From Marinobacterium rhizophilum (GTDB lineage: Bacteria > Pseudomonadota > Gammaproteobacteria > Pseudomonadales > Balneatricaceae): a DNA stretch of 64,000 nucleotides. The notes under the pieces are model-generated. The model worked only from the letters and a program-made list of their open reading frames with translations. It was not told the origin of the DNA and did no database searches. The position numbers and the translations under genes were made by a program. Shown here one piece after another: positions 8,066-16,832 of the stretch (position 1 is its first letter; each line of letters opens with the position of its first letter). The stretch spans positions 2,604,001-2,668,000 of the forward strand of contig NZ_CP073347.1 in assembly GCF_024397915.1 (NCBI RefSeq), given 5' to 3'.

Positions 8066-10060
8066 GTGACCCAACTGCAGCACGCCAGCATCGACTGGAA
8101 AAACGACCGGCCACTGTCCACCCGATTCAGGGAAGCCTATTTCGATCCGGACGTAGGCCCAACCGAGGCCCGGCATGTATTCCTTGCCGGCAACCGCCTT
8201 GCCGAGCGCTTTGCCAACCTAGAGCAGCCCCACTTTTGCATCGCCGAAACCGGCTTTGGCAGCGGGCTCAACTTCCTCGTTACGCGGGAACTCTGGCGGC
8301 AACGCGCGCCCGCGCACGCAAGGCTGCATTACATTTCGGTTGAAAAGCACCCCCTGAATGCCGACGACCTGGCACGCTGCCTGGCTCTGTGGCCGGGTTT
8401 TTCCGACGCCACCGCGCAGCTGCTGGCGCAGTACCCGCCGCTGCTGGAAGGGCTGCACCGGCTTGAGCTCGACAACGGCTGCATCAGCCTGACGCTGGTC
8501 TTCGGTGATGCCGCCAGGGGTCTTGCCGAGGTCGAGGGTACCGTGGATGCCTGGTATCTCGATGGTTTTGAGCCTGCCGGAAACCCGGACATCAAGTCCG
8601 CCGCGCTCTTCGCCCAAGTCGCACGCCTGAGCCATGCCTGCGGCCAGCAACCGACGACCCTCGCCTGCGCCTGTTCGGCGCCCAGGGTACAGGTGGGCCT
8701 GCAGCAGGCCGGCTTCAGGCTGACCCGGACTCCGGGCCCAGGCTCCCTGCCCGAAATCCTCAGCGCCACCTTTGCCGGTGCGCCAGCCAAGGGCCAGACC
8801 GGCGTAGCGAAACAGCCCTGGTTTGACAGGCCCGCCCCACTTCCGCGCCCCGATGCGGCACTGGTGCTGGGCGCAGGGCTCGCCGGCGCCTGTGCCGCCC
8901 ATGCGCTGGCGCGCCGGGGTATTGCCGTTACGGTGCTGGAGCGCTGCGCCAAGCCCGCCAGCGGCGGGTCCGGCAATCGCCAGGGTGCGCTCTACGCCAA
9001 GCTGCCGGTGCGGCCCACCAAGCAGGGCTTGCTGCACAGCACCGGGCTCGACTACAGCCGCCACCTGCTAGCGCACCTGAGCGCACAGGGGCTGTTGCCC
9101 GACCACGCCTGGCAGGCCTGCGGGCTGCTGCAGCTGGCCCAGAACGACAAGGAAATCGCCCGGCAACGGCAGCTGGTCGACACCGGCGCCTACCCCGATA
9201 CGCTGGTTCGGGCAGTCAGCGCCGGCGAGGCCAGTGACATCGCGGGCACTGATACACCCCACAGCGGGCTCTTCTTCCCGGGAGCCGGCTGGGTGTCGCC
9301 GGTGGAGCTGTGCCAGGCGCTGCTGCAACACCCGCTGATCAGCCTGCGTACCGGCACAACGATCACATCGCTGGAGCCGCAGCCGGACGGGCAATGGCAG
9401 GTACGCTGCGACAGCGGCACTACCTACCAGGCCCCGGTCGTTATAGTCGCAACCGCAGCTGCCGCCAGGGCACTGCCCGCGCTTTCGCACCTGCCGCTTA
9501 AATCCATTCGCGGCCAGGTGAGCGAAACCCCGCAGCCGGCAACGCAAGCGCCGCTGCGTACCGTTGTCTGCGGCGATGGCTATATACCGCCCCCCATGAA
9601 CGGGACCTACTGCTTTGGCGCCACCTTCGACCTGCACGACAGCGACACCGAGGTGCGCCCGGAGGATCACCTGAGCAACCTCGCCACCCTGACGCGCTCC
9701 CTGCCCACCCTTGGCGCAGCACTCTCGCAACAACCCCTGCAGGGCCGGGTGGCCTTTCGCTGTTCGACACCGGACTACCTGCCCATCGTCGGGCCAGCCC
9801 CGAACGCAGAACGCTTTGTCAGCGACTACGCCCGCCTGCGCCAGGACCGAAAATGGTCCTTTGATACTGAACCCAGCCACCACGGCGGACTCTATGTCAG
9901 TGTCGGCCATGGTTCCAAGGGGCTGCTAACCTGCCCTGTTGGCGCAGAATTACTGGCCAGCCTGGTCTGTAACGAGCCATTGCCGCTTGGGCGCACCCTC
10001 ACCGACGCTCTGAGCCCGGCGCGCTTTATCATCAAGAATCTGATCCGCGGGTCGATATAG
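8066..10060 (+). CDS. mnmC: tRNA 5-methylaminomethyl-2-thiouridine biosynthesis bifunctional protein
   Basis: A bifunctional enzyme for the last two steps of mnm5s2U34 formation in tRNA anticodons. The N-terminal DUF752/SAM methyltransferase domain (about residues 1-240) includes FCIAETGFGSGLNFL and DAWYLDGFEPAGNPD. The C-terminal FAD oxidase (about 255-664) starts with ALVLGAGLAGACAAHALARRG and includes ASGGSGNRQGALYAKLP and the distal GGLYVSVGHGSKGLLTCP. The 664-residue length is normal. The GTG start at 8066 aligns with known N termini, although no strong Shine-Dalgarno is visible. It is divergent from tviB and probably monocistronic or paired loosely with the CBS gene. Confidence 0.97.
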   Translation: MTQLQHASIDWKNDRPLSTRFREAYFDPDVGPTEARHVFLAGNRLAERFANLEQPHFCIAETGFGSGLNFLVTRELWRQRAPAHARLHYISVEKHPLNADDLARCLALWPGFSDATAQLLAQYPPLLEGLHRLELDNGCISLTLVFGDAARGLAEVEGTVDAWYLDGFEPAGNPDIKSAALFAQVARLSHACGQQPTTLACACSAPRVQVGLQQAGFRLTRTPGPGSLPEILSATFAGAPAKGQTGVAKQPWFDRPAPLPRPDAALVLGAGLAGACAAHALARRGIAVTVLERCAKPASGGSGNRQGALYAKLPVRPTKQGLLHSTGLDYSRHLLAHLSAQGLLPDHAWQACGLLQLAQNDKEIARQRQLVDTGAYPDTLVRAVSAGEASDIAGTDTPHSGLFFPGAGWVSPVELCQALLQHPLISLRTGTTITSLEPQPDGQWQVRCDSGTTYQAPVVIVATAAAARALPALSHLPLKSIRGQVSETPQPATQAPLRTVVCGDGYIPPPMNGTYCFGATFDLHDSDTEVRPEDHLSNLATLTRSLPTLGAALSQQPLQGRVAFRCSTPDYLPIVGPAPNAERFVSDYARLRQDRKWSFDTEPSHHGGLYVSVGHGSKGLLTCPVGAELLASLVCNEPLPLGRTLTDALSPARFIIKNLIRGSI

Positions 10061-10082
10061 CGAATACGGGCATTAAAAACAG

Positions 10083-10111
10083 TTCGTGGCGGGACGCCGC
10101 TCCCACAGATC
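10083..10111. repeat. REP-like palindromic element
   Basis: Downstream of mnmC, the minus strand reads GTGGGAGCGGCGTCCCGCCAC, with an internal GGCG/CGCC hairpin and a GTGG/CCAC outer pairing. The form is like the RAYT-associated REP sequences common in Pseudomonas and relatives. No RAYT transposase lies in the window. Confidence 0.65.
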
Positions 10112-10141
10112 TCTGCGCCCACGCATACCCGGGGAGGTTTC

Positions 10142-10786
10142 ATGGCACTTGTCATCTATGATCAGGGATACCGGATCCAGACGCCCGTGCGGGCGCTGTT
10201 CAAGCCTGGCGGCGTCAACAGCCTCGAGCCGATCAAGGCGCTGCACCCGGCCGCCGGCGAAGAGCAGCGGATTGAAACCGAAGCCGAACGCTTCCGCTTA
10301 CAGGGCGCCGGACTAGCGGGAAAAAAGCATCCGCAGCAGCCGGCCCAGCGTGCCTATGCCGCCAGCGAAAAGGCCGCAGAACAGCCCGGCGCCCCCCAGC
10401 TTTTGGCCGCCCAGATCATGACCAGCCCGGTGCAGCATATCAGCCCTGAAACGACCATCAGGGACGCCCAGGCGCGCATGCGTCGCCTCAACATCCAGCA
10501 CCTGGTGGTGATCTCGACAGAACAGCGGCCGCTGGCCCTGCTCAACGCCCTGGACCTGGATCAAAGCACGCTGCCGCCGCAAAGCCCCGTCGCTGTCATC
10601 CATGGCCGTCACCTGCTGGCGGCATCCCCCACAACCGATGCCTCCCACCTGGCGGCCAGCTTTGTCGAATTTGATCTGAACGCGATACCCATTGTCGATG
10701 CCGACGATACGCTGGTGGGGATAGTGACACGCACCGACCTGCTGCGGCTGTTGATTACCGGGGCGCATATCGAGCGCTGGGCTTGA
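10142..10786 (+). CDS. CBS-domain protein
   Basis: A 214-residue cytoplasmic protein with a tandem pair of CBS motifs in its C-terminal half. The first begins at AAQIMTSPVQHISPETTIRDAQ (about residue 88) and continues to LNIQHLVVI. The second spans FVEFDLNAIPIVDADDTLVGIVTRTDLLRLL (about 172-204). CBS pairs bind adenine nucleotides and regulate attached domains, but here no catalytic or transport domain is attached. The N-terminal third is a variable Ala/Gln-rich region. A strong GGGGAGG ribosome-binding site sits four bases before the ATG. The partner protein is unknown. Confidence 0.82.
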   Translation: MALVIYDQGYRIQTPVRALFKPGGVNSLEPIKALHPAAGEEQRIETEAERFRLQGAGLAGKKHPQQPAQRAYAASEKAAEQPGAPQLLAAQIMTSPVQHISPETTIRDAQARMRRLNIQHLVVISTEQRPLALLNALDLDQSTLPPQSPVAVIHGRHLLAASPTTDASHLAASFVEFDLNAIPIVDADDTLVGIVTRTDLLRLLITGAHIERWA

Positions 10787-11208
10787 TTGAGGGGCAGGCT
10801 GCAAGGAGCTAGGGGCAAGGAGCAAGGAGCAAGGAGCAAGGGGCTAGGAGGGTGATTCGTGATTCGTGATTCGTGATTCGTGATTCGTGATTCGTGATTC
10901 GTGATTCGTGATTCGTGATTCGTGATTCGTGATTCGTGATTCGTGATTCGTGATTCGTGATCAGTGTGCCCGACTGCTTTTCCAATAACCAGTTACTAAT
11001 AACCAATTACTACTCACCAATTACCAATAACCAACGGCAAAGCACCGGAGCAGTGATGCGGGATCAGTTATGCGTAATTCAAAGCGCTTAAGCCGCTCTT
11101 TCCTTGCACCTTTAAACCTTGCACCTTCGACCTTGCACCTTGCACCTTGCACCTTGCACCTTTGACCTTGCACCTTCGTCCTGCCCGCCCACCTGCTCTT
11201 CGCCCGAC
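10787..11208. repeat. Heptanucleotide-repeat junction R1 (convergent gene ends)
   Basis: The 422-nt gap between converging stop codons holds no gene. In order it carries GCAAGGA-type units (about 10801-10850), a pure GTGATTC array (10852-10956), degenerate ACCAATTA/ACCAATAA units (about 10980-11035) and a CCTTGCA array (about 11101-11176, four perfect copies at 11131-11158). Because CCTTGC is the complement of GCAAGG, each of the two converging transcripts would meet GCAAGG-rich sequence soon after its own stop. Confidence 0.9.
10852..10956 (+). repeat. Tandem array of 15 perfect GTGATTC heptamers
   Basis: Fifteen uninterrupted copies of the 7-bp unit GTGATTC can be counted, followed by a partial GTGAT that breaks into CAGTGTG. 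The absence of any substitution suggests recent slippage expansion or active homogenisation. The period of seven is not a codon multiple, and the array lies outside the genes. Confidence 0.97.
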
Positions 11209-11889
11209 TCAGTGCCGCGAACGCTCGCCCGGCAGAGCCCGGTGCGAGTCTGAACGGGTATTCAGCGGGGGCGCTTCATCGGCGTTGCCACCAAAGAGCC
11301 GCGCCAGAAAACGGAACACCCGCTTGACACCGCGCCAGACCCTGGGCAGCAGCCACACCAGCAGCAGCACGAACACCAGCAGTCCGGCAAGGAACAGCCA
11401 GGGGTTGTACAGTGCCGCCCAGATACCGCCGATGACGACGACGTCTTCGGTAATGGATGCCGTCCAGTTGCTGAATGGCTCCGGCGATGTGTTGATCAGA
11501 ACCCGGCTGCCGGCCTTGGCCGCATGAGTCGCGGTGGCCAGCGAGCCGCCGACAATGGCGGCGGCCACCTCTACCGGCAGGCCGATCTCGCCCACGGCGC
11601 CCGCCGCCAGCGCGGCCCCCGCCGGTATGCGGATAAAGGTATGCAGGGTATCCCAGCCGGTATCCACACCCGGCACCTTGTCGGCGAAAAACTCGACACA
11701 GTACATCAGGCCGGCGGCCATCAGCACCATCGGGTCTCCCACCACCTCAAGCCCGGGGGGCAGCACGATGTTACCTGTATTGGACAGCACGCCCAGCATC
11801 AGCAGGGTCGCGTAGAGATTGATGCCGCTGGCCCAGGCCAGGCCCATGGACAGGGCAATCATTTGGGTGATTTGCTCAAGCTGATCCAT
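11209..11889 (-). CDS. DUF4126-family membrane protein
   Basis: A 226-residue protein with several hydrophobic segments: LGVLSNTGNIV, DPMVLMAAGLMYCVEFFADKVPGVD, the Gly/Ala-rich stretch AGAALAAGAVGEIGLPVEVAAAIVGGSLATATHAAKAG, VVVIGGIWAALYNPWLFLAGLLVFVLLLVWLLP, and a basic C terminus. The N-terminal motif GLAWASGINLYATLLMLG and the FADKVPGVD motif mark the DUF4126 family, whose function is not known. It is last in the minus-strand group with yheU and ends at repeat junction R1. Confidence 0.8.
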   Translation of the reverse strand: MDQLEQITQMIALSMGLAWASGINLYATLLMLGVLSNTGNIVLPPGLEVVGDPMVLMAAGLMYCVEFFADKVPGVDTGWDTLHTFIRIPAGAALAAGAVGEIGLPVEVAAAIVGGSLATATHAAKAGSRVLINTSPEPFSNWTASITEDVVVIGGIWAALYNPWLFLAGLLVFVLLLVWLLPRVWRGVKRVFRFLARLFGGNADEAPPLNTRSDSHRALPGERSRH

Positions 11890-11960
11890 AGCGCCTCCGA
11901 TAGCGGTTATAGGGTGGATTCAGGGCGCAAAAGCCGCCGTCGGCAAGGCTCGGCGCCGGA

Positions 11961-12179
11961 TTATTTTTCCAGCTGACCCTTGGCCACTATATTGCAAAGC
12001 CCTGTACTTTCGCTGAACAGTATAACCACCTGCCCCAGCTCCAGCAGGCGGCGCACCTGCCCTATTCGACTCGCCAGGGGCGTTTCCCGTTCACCATAAT
12101 CGGTGCCATCGCGGGTCACAAACTCGCTGATCAGGTTATCCAGCGTATCGGGGGCCAGCTCGCCATGGGGAATAATCAC
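11961..12179 (-). CDS. yheU: YheU-family protein (UPF0270)
   Basis: A 72-residue protein of unknown function conserved in gammaproteobacteria. IIPHGELAPDTLDNLISEF and the REGTDYGE-like core RDGTDYGERE are diagnostic. The start chosen is GTG at 12179: it overlaps the upstream lipoprotein stop as GTGA, has GGAG six bases upstream, and gives the family's usual length and N terminus. An ATG at 12203 is in frame but would overlap the upstream gene by 28 nt and add eight unlike residues. Confidence 0.85.
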   Translation of the reverse strand: MIIPHGELAPDTLDNLISEFVTRDGTDYGERETPLASRIGQVRRLLELGQVVILFSESTGLCNIVAKGQLEK

Positions 12180-12802
12180 CACCAGCTCCACAGGCGCTGC
12201 CATTCCCAGCGGTTGGGGTCCACCAGTTCGGGGCAGCTTTGCAGCTCGTCACTGTAGAGCCGGGCCCGCGCCGCCACCCGTTCGGCTTCCTTTTCGATCC
12301 AGATGCCACGGTGCACGCCCTGACTGTAGGCGCCGGGCCCAAGGCGATACGCCAGATAGAGCGCGTCCACCTGGGCGATATCCAGCTGCAGCATCTGGCG
12401 GTTGCGCGCCACACCCCAGCCGAGGAAATCCACCGCATCGTCGATATTGTCAGTGGTCGCCGACCAGTTGCTCCGGGCAATGCGATACTCGTCCCAGGTA
12501 TTGCCAAAGGGCAGTACATGGCGCTTGCGCCCGCCTCCCAGCGGTGGCTCAAGCAGCGCCAGCGCCACGGCGGGTTCGAGTCCCCACTGCGCCCTGGCAT
12601 TCTGCACCGCCACGCGCAGGCGTCCCTGGCGATCCAGCAAGGTACAGGTTGCGGGCGTTGCCGCCTCGACTGCAACCTCGGGCGCCGCTGGGGCCGCTGC
12701 ACTATCCGAAAAACCCGGCAGCCAGGACGGCGTAACAGACGCACACCCGGCCAGCCAGACTGCGGGCAGGAGCCCGACCAGGCGCTTAATGGGTAATGCC
12801 AT
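12176..12802 (-). CDS. Lipoprotein with lytic-transglycosylase-like (SLT_3) fold
   Basis: About 208 residues from the ATG at 12802; an upstream ATG would add twelve polar residues before the signal peptide. The signal MALPIKRLVGLLPAVWLAGC carries the lipobox LAGC with acylation at C20. The C-terminal region (FGNTWDEYRIARSNWSATTD, IDDAVDFLGWGVAR, YLAYRLGPGAYSQG and AARARLYSDELQSC) matches the lysozyme-like SLT_3 proteins, which have an equivalent DFIGWYN / LAYHEGHGGY / VEARARRYAAQL pattern. Peptidoglycan cleavage is plausible but unproven. Its start overlaps the ligA stop by 17 nt and its end overlaps yheU, so all three are probably one operon. Confidence 0.75.
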   Translation of the reverse strand: MALPIKRLVGLLPAVWLAGCASVTPSWLPGFSDSAAAPAAPEVAVEAATPATCTLLDRQGRLRVAVQNARAQWGLEPAVALALLEPPLGGGRKRHVLPFGNTWDEYRIARSNWSATTDNIDDAVDFLGWGVARNRQMLQLDIAQVDALYLAYRLGPGAYSQGVHRGIWIEKEAERVAARARLYSDELQSCPELVDPNRWEWQRLWSWW

Positions 12803-15161
12803 AGTGCTGGAGCTGTTCAACGAATTCTCCTTCATCAATCACCTTGACCGCCAGCGACTGGGCCTTGGCGAGCTTCGAGCCTGCGCCCGGGCCCGCCACC
12901 ACACAGTCGGTTTTTTTGGATACGCTGCCCGACACCTTGGCGCCGAGCGACTGCAAATAATCCTTGGCCTGATCCCGCGTCATCAGCTCCAGTGTCCCGG
13001 TGAGCACCCAGGTCTGGCCGCTCAAAGGCTCAACTGCAACCTCGTCGGCTTGCGCCTGTTCAGCTTCGCAGCTCCAGTGCATGCCAAACGCCAGCAGCTG
13101 CGCCTCCAGGGCCTGCACCCGGGCGCACCAGTCACTGTCCTGCAGTTTTTCCAGCAGACTTTTGCCGGCAGCCTTGGACAGTTTTGGCACGGCCTCGAGC
13201 TGCGCCTCGTCAGCTTCGAGCAGCGCCTGCAGCGAGCCAAAGTGGGCGGCCAGGTGCTGGGCCATCACCGGACCGACCTTGTCCACTTTCAGCTTTGCCA
13301 GCAAGTCCGCCAGCGAAACACTGCCGCGCTGCGACACACCCAGCTCGCCGCTGCCCTCTGGCACCACGCCGAGCGCTGCCAGATCAGCAATCACCTGGCG
13401 ATTATGTTCATCCTCGAAAAAGTCCGCAATCTCGCGGGCGACGCCCAGCCCCACCTCGGGCAGGCAGGTCAGTACCAGCGGCAGGGCTGCGGCTATGCGC
13501 TCCAGGCTGCCGAGGTTCTGCGCCAGCACCCGCGCCGTGCCTTCACCCACTTCGCTGATGCCCAGTGCATAAATGAAGCGCGCCAGCGGCACCCGCTTGC
13601 TGGCCTGGATCGCATGGTACAGTTTCTGCGATGAGACTTCAGCAAAGCCCTCCAGCGCCATGAAGTCATTGATACGCAGCCGGTACAGGTCGGCAGGTGA
13701 GCGCACCAGCTCCCGCTCTACCAGCTGCTCGACGCTCTTGTCGCCCAGGCCATCGATATCCATCGCCCGGCGCGAAACAAAATGAATGATGGCCTGGGAC
13801 AGCTGGGCCCGGCAGGCCAGGCGGCCAACGCAGTGAAAGCCCGTGCCATCCACCAGTTCTTCCTTGCCCTTAAGCATGCGCACCAGCTGGTTGCGCACCA
13901 CCTGTGAACCACACTCGGGACAGTGTTCCGGAACATGTACCGGCGTTTCCGCCCCCGTGCGCCGCTCGGTCACCACCTGCACCACCTGGGGAATCACATC
14001 CCCTGCGCGGCGTACCACCACAGTGTCACCGACACGCAGATCCAGCCGGCCGATTTCGTCCATATTGTGCAAGGTGGCATTACTGACGGTCACGCCGCCG
14101 ACAAACACCGGCTCCAGCCGCGCCACCGGCGTGACCGCGCCAGTGCGACCCACCTGGAACTCCACCGCCTGTACCCGGGTAATTTCTTCCTGGGCCGGGA
14201 ACTTGTGGGCGATGGCCCAGCGCGGGGCGCGGGACACGAAGCCCAGCTCAGCCTGCTGGGCGCGCGCGTTCACCTTGAAGACAATGCCATCGATGTCATA
14301 TTTCAGGCTGTCGCGCCGGGCGGCAAGGTCCTGGTAATAGTCCAGGCAACCCTCCGCCCCCTGTACCAGGCGCATCTCTGGGTTGATGCGAAACCCCCAG
14401 CGGTGCAGCAGCTGCAGGGTTTCGAAATGGCCTGGGGGGAGTTCAACGTCATCGGAGACCACGCCGGTACTGTAACTGCACATTTCCAGCGGCCGGTCCG
14501 CCGTAATGCGGGCATCCAGCTGGCGCAGACTGCCGGCGGCGGCGTTGCGCGGATTCACGAAGGTTTTCTCGTCCCGCTCGCGCTGACGTTCATTCAGCGC
14601 GTCGAAACCGGCCTTGGGCAGGTAAATCTCGCCACGGACTTCCAGCCGGCGGGGCCAGCCAGTGCCATTAAGCTGCAGCGGCACACTGCGAAGCGTACGC
14701 ACGTTCTGGGTAATATCCTCCCCCGTGGTGCCATCGCCCCGGGTTGCGGCCCGCACCAGCAGGCCATCCTCGTACAGCACGCTGACGGCAATGCCATCCA
14801 GCTTGGGCTCACAGGCAAAGGCGATATCGTCGCTGGCGGCAAGCTTCAGCCGCTCCTGCACCCGGCGTACAAAGTCACGCAGTTCCTCGGCATTAAAGGC
14901 ATTGTCCAGCGACAGCATCGGCATTTCGTGCTGCACCTGGCTAAAGGCGGACAGGGGACTGGCACCGACACGCTGGGTAGGGGAGCTGGCGGTAACGAGG
15001 TGCGGATGTTCCGTTTCGAGCGCCCTGAGGCGCTGGAACAGGCGGTCATATTCGGCGTCCGGCACTTGTGGCTCATCGAGCACATAGTAACGGTAATTAT
15101 GTTGATTCAGGGCATCACGCAGTTGCCGCAGTTCCTGCTCAATCGTTACAGCCGAACACAT
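12786..15161 (-). CDS. ligA: NAD-dependent DNA ligase
   Basis: Seals nicks during replication using NAD+. The 791 residues are longer than the E. coli enzyme (671) but match Pseudomonas-type LigA. The N-terminal Ia domain carries NHYRYYVLDEP-like HNYRYYVLDEPQVPDAEYD, the adenylated lysine is K120 in CEPKLDG, and a Cys4 zinc finger starts at CPECG. Helix-hairpin-helix repeats and a C-terminal BRCT domain (SGQTWVLTGTLELMTRDQAK onward, about 705-791) follow. It is downstream of zipA with a 110-nt gap, the common gammaproteobacterial pairing. Confidence 0.98.
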   Translation of the reverse strand: MCSAVTIEQELRQLRDALNQHNYRYYVLDEPQVPDAEYDRLFQRLRALETEHPHLVTASSPTQRVGASPLSAFSQVQHEMPMLSLDNAFNAEELRDFVRRVQERLKLAASDDIAFACEPKLDGIAVSVLYEDGLLVRAATRGDGTTGEDITQNVRTLRSVPLQLNGTGWPRRLEVRGEIYLPKAGFDALNERQRERDEKTFVNPRNAAAGSLRQLDARITADRPLEMCSYSTGVVSDDVELPPGHFETLQLLHRWGFRINPEMRLVQGAEGCLDYYQDLAARRDSLKYDIDGIVFKVNARAQQAELGFVSRAPRWAIAHKFPAQEEITRVQAVEFQVGRTGAVTPVARLEPVFVGGVTVSNATLHNMDEIGRLDLRVGDTVVVRRAGDVIPQVVQVVTERRTGAETPVHVPEHCPECGSQVVRNQLVRMLKGKEELVDGTGFHCVGRLACRAQLSQAIIHFVSRRAMDIDGLGDKSVEQLVERELVRSPADLYRLRINDFMALEGFAEVSSQKLYHAIQASKRVPLARFIYALGISEVGEGTARVLAQNLGSLERIAAALPLVLTCLPEVGLGVAREIADFFEDEHNRQVIADLAALGVVPEGSGELGVSQRGSVSLADLLAKLKVDKVGPVMAQHLAAHFGSLQALLEADEAQLEAVPKLSKAAGKSLLEKLQDSDWCARVQALEAQLLAFGMHWSCEAEQAQADEVAVEPLSGQTWVLTGTLELMTRDQAKDYLQSLGAKVSGSVSKKTDCVVAGPGAGSKLAKAQSLAVKVIDEGEFVEQLQHYGITH

Positions 15162-15271
15162 GGAATCGATGTCATCCTGGAAAAGAAATTATGGGTTTTG
15201 AAGGCATCCGCAGAGCGGGTGTGGCGAGGCCCTGACAGCCCCGCCTCAGATACGAAAACCAGGCGCGGGAG

Positions 15272-16708
15272 TCAGGCGCGGGAGCCGCCCCGGCGCGAGC
15301 GGTTGTGCATTTCGAAGTCGCGGATGCGCTGGCGATAATGCTCCTTGGTCTGGGGGCGCAGCACCGAGCGGTTTTCATCCAGCAGATCGCCATCGAGATG
15401 CTCGGCCAGGGTTTCGGCCGTCGCCAGCATGCACTCGAAGGCGTTCATCACATCCCGCGGCTCCTCCATCGACATGAAGAAAGTCACTGCGGGGGTGCGC
15501 ATCTGGTCGATCGTGGCCAGGTCGAAGGTACCGGGATTCACGGCATTGGCCATGCTGAACTGCACCGGGCCGGTGTCGCTGCCATCTTCGTGGCGATGGA
15601 AGATCGCCATGTCGCCAAAGTGCAGGTCGCAGGCCGCCAGAAGCCGGTGCAGCAGGCCACCGGGAAAGCCACCTTCCGCAGTGGATACCGCGGTAATGAC
15701 CAGTACATTTTCCGGTTTGGGCACAGACTCGCCGTGACGGGCCCGGGTCGACGCGGTCTCGCCAGGATCGACGTCATCCGCAGCCTCGGTAGCGGCACCG
15801 AACAACAGGTCCTGCTGCGGCGCTTCCGGCTTCGCCTTGCGCCTGGCGGGCTCAACTTCAGCCTGACGGCTTTCGGGCGCGGCAGCCCCGCGCCGGGGCT
15901 GACGATTGCGTTCCATCAGCAACGGAATGGGCTTTTCCAGATCCAGCGCGGGCTGCTCGGGAAGCTCATCGAACAAGGGATCGGTTTCGCCAAAGTCCAC
16001 CGCCGCTGGAGCATCCGCAGCCGTGCGTCGAGACATACGCTCGCTGGCAGGCGTACCGGCCGGTGACCGGGGCGCTGGTGCCTCTGGAGGCGACGCAGGC
16101 CGGGAGACTGCAGGCTGCGCTGGCGGCGGGGCCGGATAGTCGTCCTCAGCCGGTTCGTCGAACAGCGGGTCCACTTCTGCCCCAGGCACAGGCCGCCGGG
16201 CAGGCGCCGGGGTAGCAGGTTCCGGGGGAACAGCGGGGGGTGCCGGTGTATCGAAGGCCGCTGGCGCAACATCCGGCACAGGGGCCACTCTGGCAGCTGT
16301 GCCGGGCTCGGACGCCGGAGACTGTGGCGCAGGTTTGGCCGCGACCTTGTCATCATCAGCCAGCCCAAAGGTCGGCTCGATGCGTTCGTGGCGCTCAGTT
16401 GCCTGCTCATGAGCGCGTTCGGTCGCCGGCGCAGCCTGAGTCGCCATTTTCGCCGTATAGGCCGCCGACGGTTTGCGCTTGGGCACAAACTCCGGCGCAT
16501 CACCGCTAATGGGTCGGGCGCCACCGTAGGGCAGTTCGGGATTGTTCGAGGACTCCACCGGTTCATCCGGCAGATCGCGCAGTTTGCGATCGATATCCAT
16601 GCGCAAACTGTTGCGGCCACCGCGCACACGGCGCCAGCCATCGAAGATGATCAGCGCGATGACAACCACACCGCCGATGACAAGCCACTCTCTGAGGCTG
16701 ATCTCCAT
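15272..16708 (-). CDS. zipA: Cell division protein ZipA
   Basis: Anchors FtsZ to the inner membrane at the division site. A single N-terminal transmembrane helix LREWLVIGGVVVIALIIFDG is followed by a basic segment RRVRGGRNSLRMDIDRKLRDLPDE typical of ZipA. A long Pro/Ala-rich linker runs from about residue 70 to 335. The C-terminal FtsZ-binding domain (about 345-478) includes VLVITAVSTAEGGFPGGLLHRLLAACDLHFGDMAIFHRHE and FSMANAVNPGTFDL. At 478 residues it is longer than E. coli ZipA because of the linker. The upstream neighbour is ccmI rather than the usual smc. Confidence 0.96.
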   Translation of the reverse strand: MEISLREWLVIGGVVVIALIIFDGWRRVRGGRNSLRMDIDRKLRDLPDEPVESSNNPELPYGGARPISGDAPEFVPKRKPSAAYTAKMATQAAPATERAHEQATERHERIEPTFGLADDDKVAAKPAPQSPASEPGTAARVAPVPDVAPAAFDTPAPPAVPPEPATPAPARRPVPGAEVDPLFDEPAEDDYPAPPPAQPAVSRPASPPEAPAPRSPAGTPASERMSRRTAADAPAAVDFGETDPLFDELPEQPALDLEKPIPLLMERNRQPRRGAAAPESRQAEVEPARRKAKPEAPQQDLLFGAATEAADDVDPGETASTRARHGESVPKPENVLVITAVSTAEGGFPGGLLHRLLAACDLHFGDMAIFHRHEDGSDTGPVQFSMANAVNPGTFDLATIDQMRTPAVTFFMSMEEPRDVMNAFECMLATAETLAEHLDGDLLDENRSVLRPQTKEHYRQRIRDFEMHNRSRRGGSRA

Positions 16709-16832
16709 AAATCCGCTGCTATCTCAAAGTTTCAAGACTGGCGCCCATCCGAACTCTGGCCACCGACTGCTTGCATTGCCGGGACAGTCTCCGTCCTGAC
16801 AATAACAGATGCAACTATAGACCGAGCGACGA

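Noticed and set aside
10852..10956. Possible CRISPR array
   Set aside because: The units are seven bases and directly adjacent with no spacers, and no cas genes are nearby.
10809..11006. Short minus-strand frame reading repeated ITNHESR
   Set aside because: The repeat ITNHES is only the translation of the GTGATTC heptamer array; a 7-bp unit repeats in all frames with a 7-residue period.
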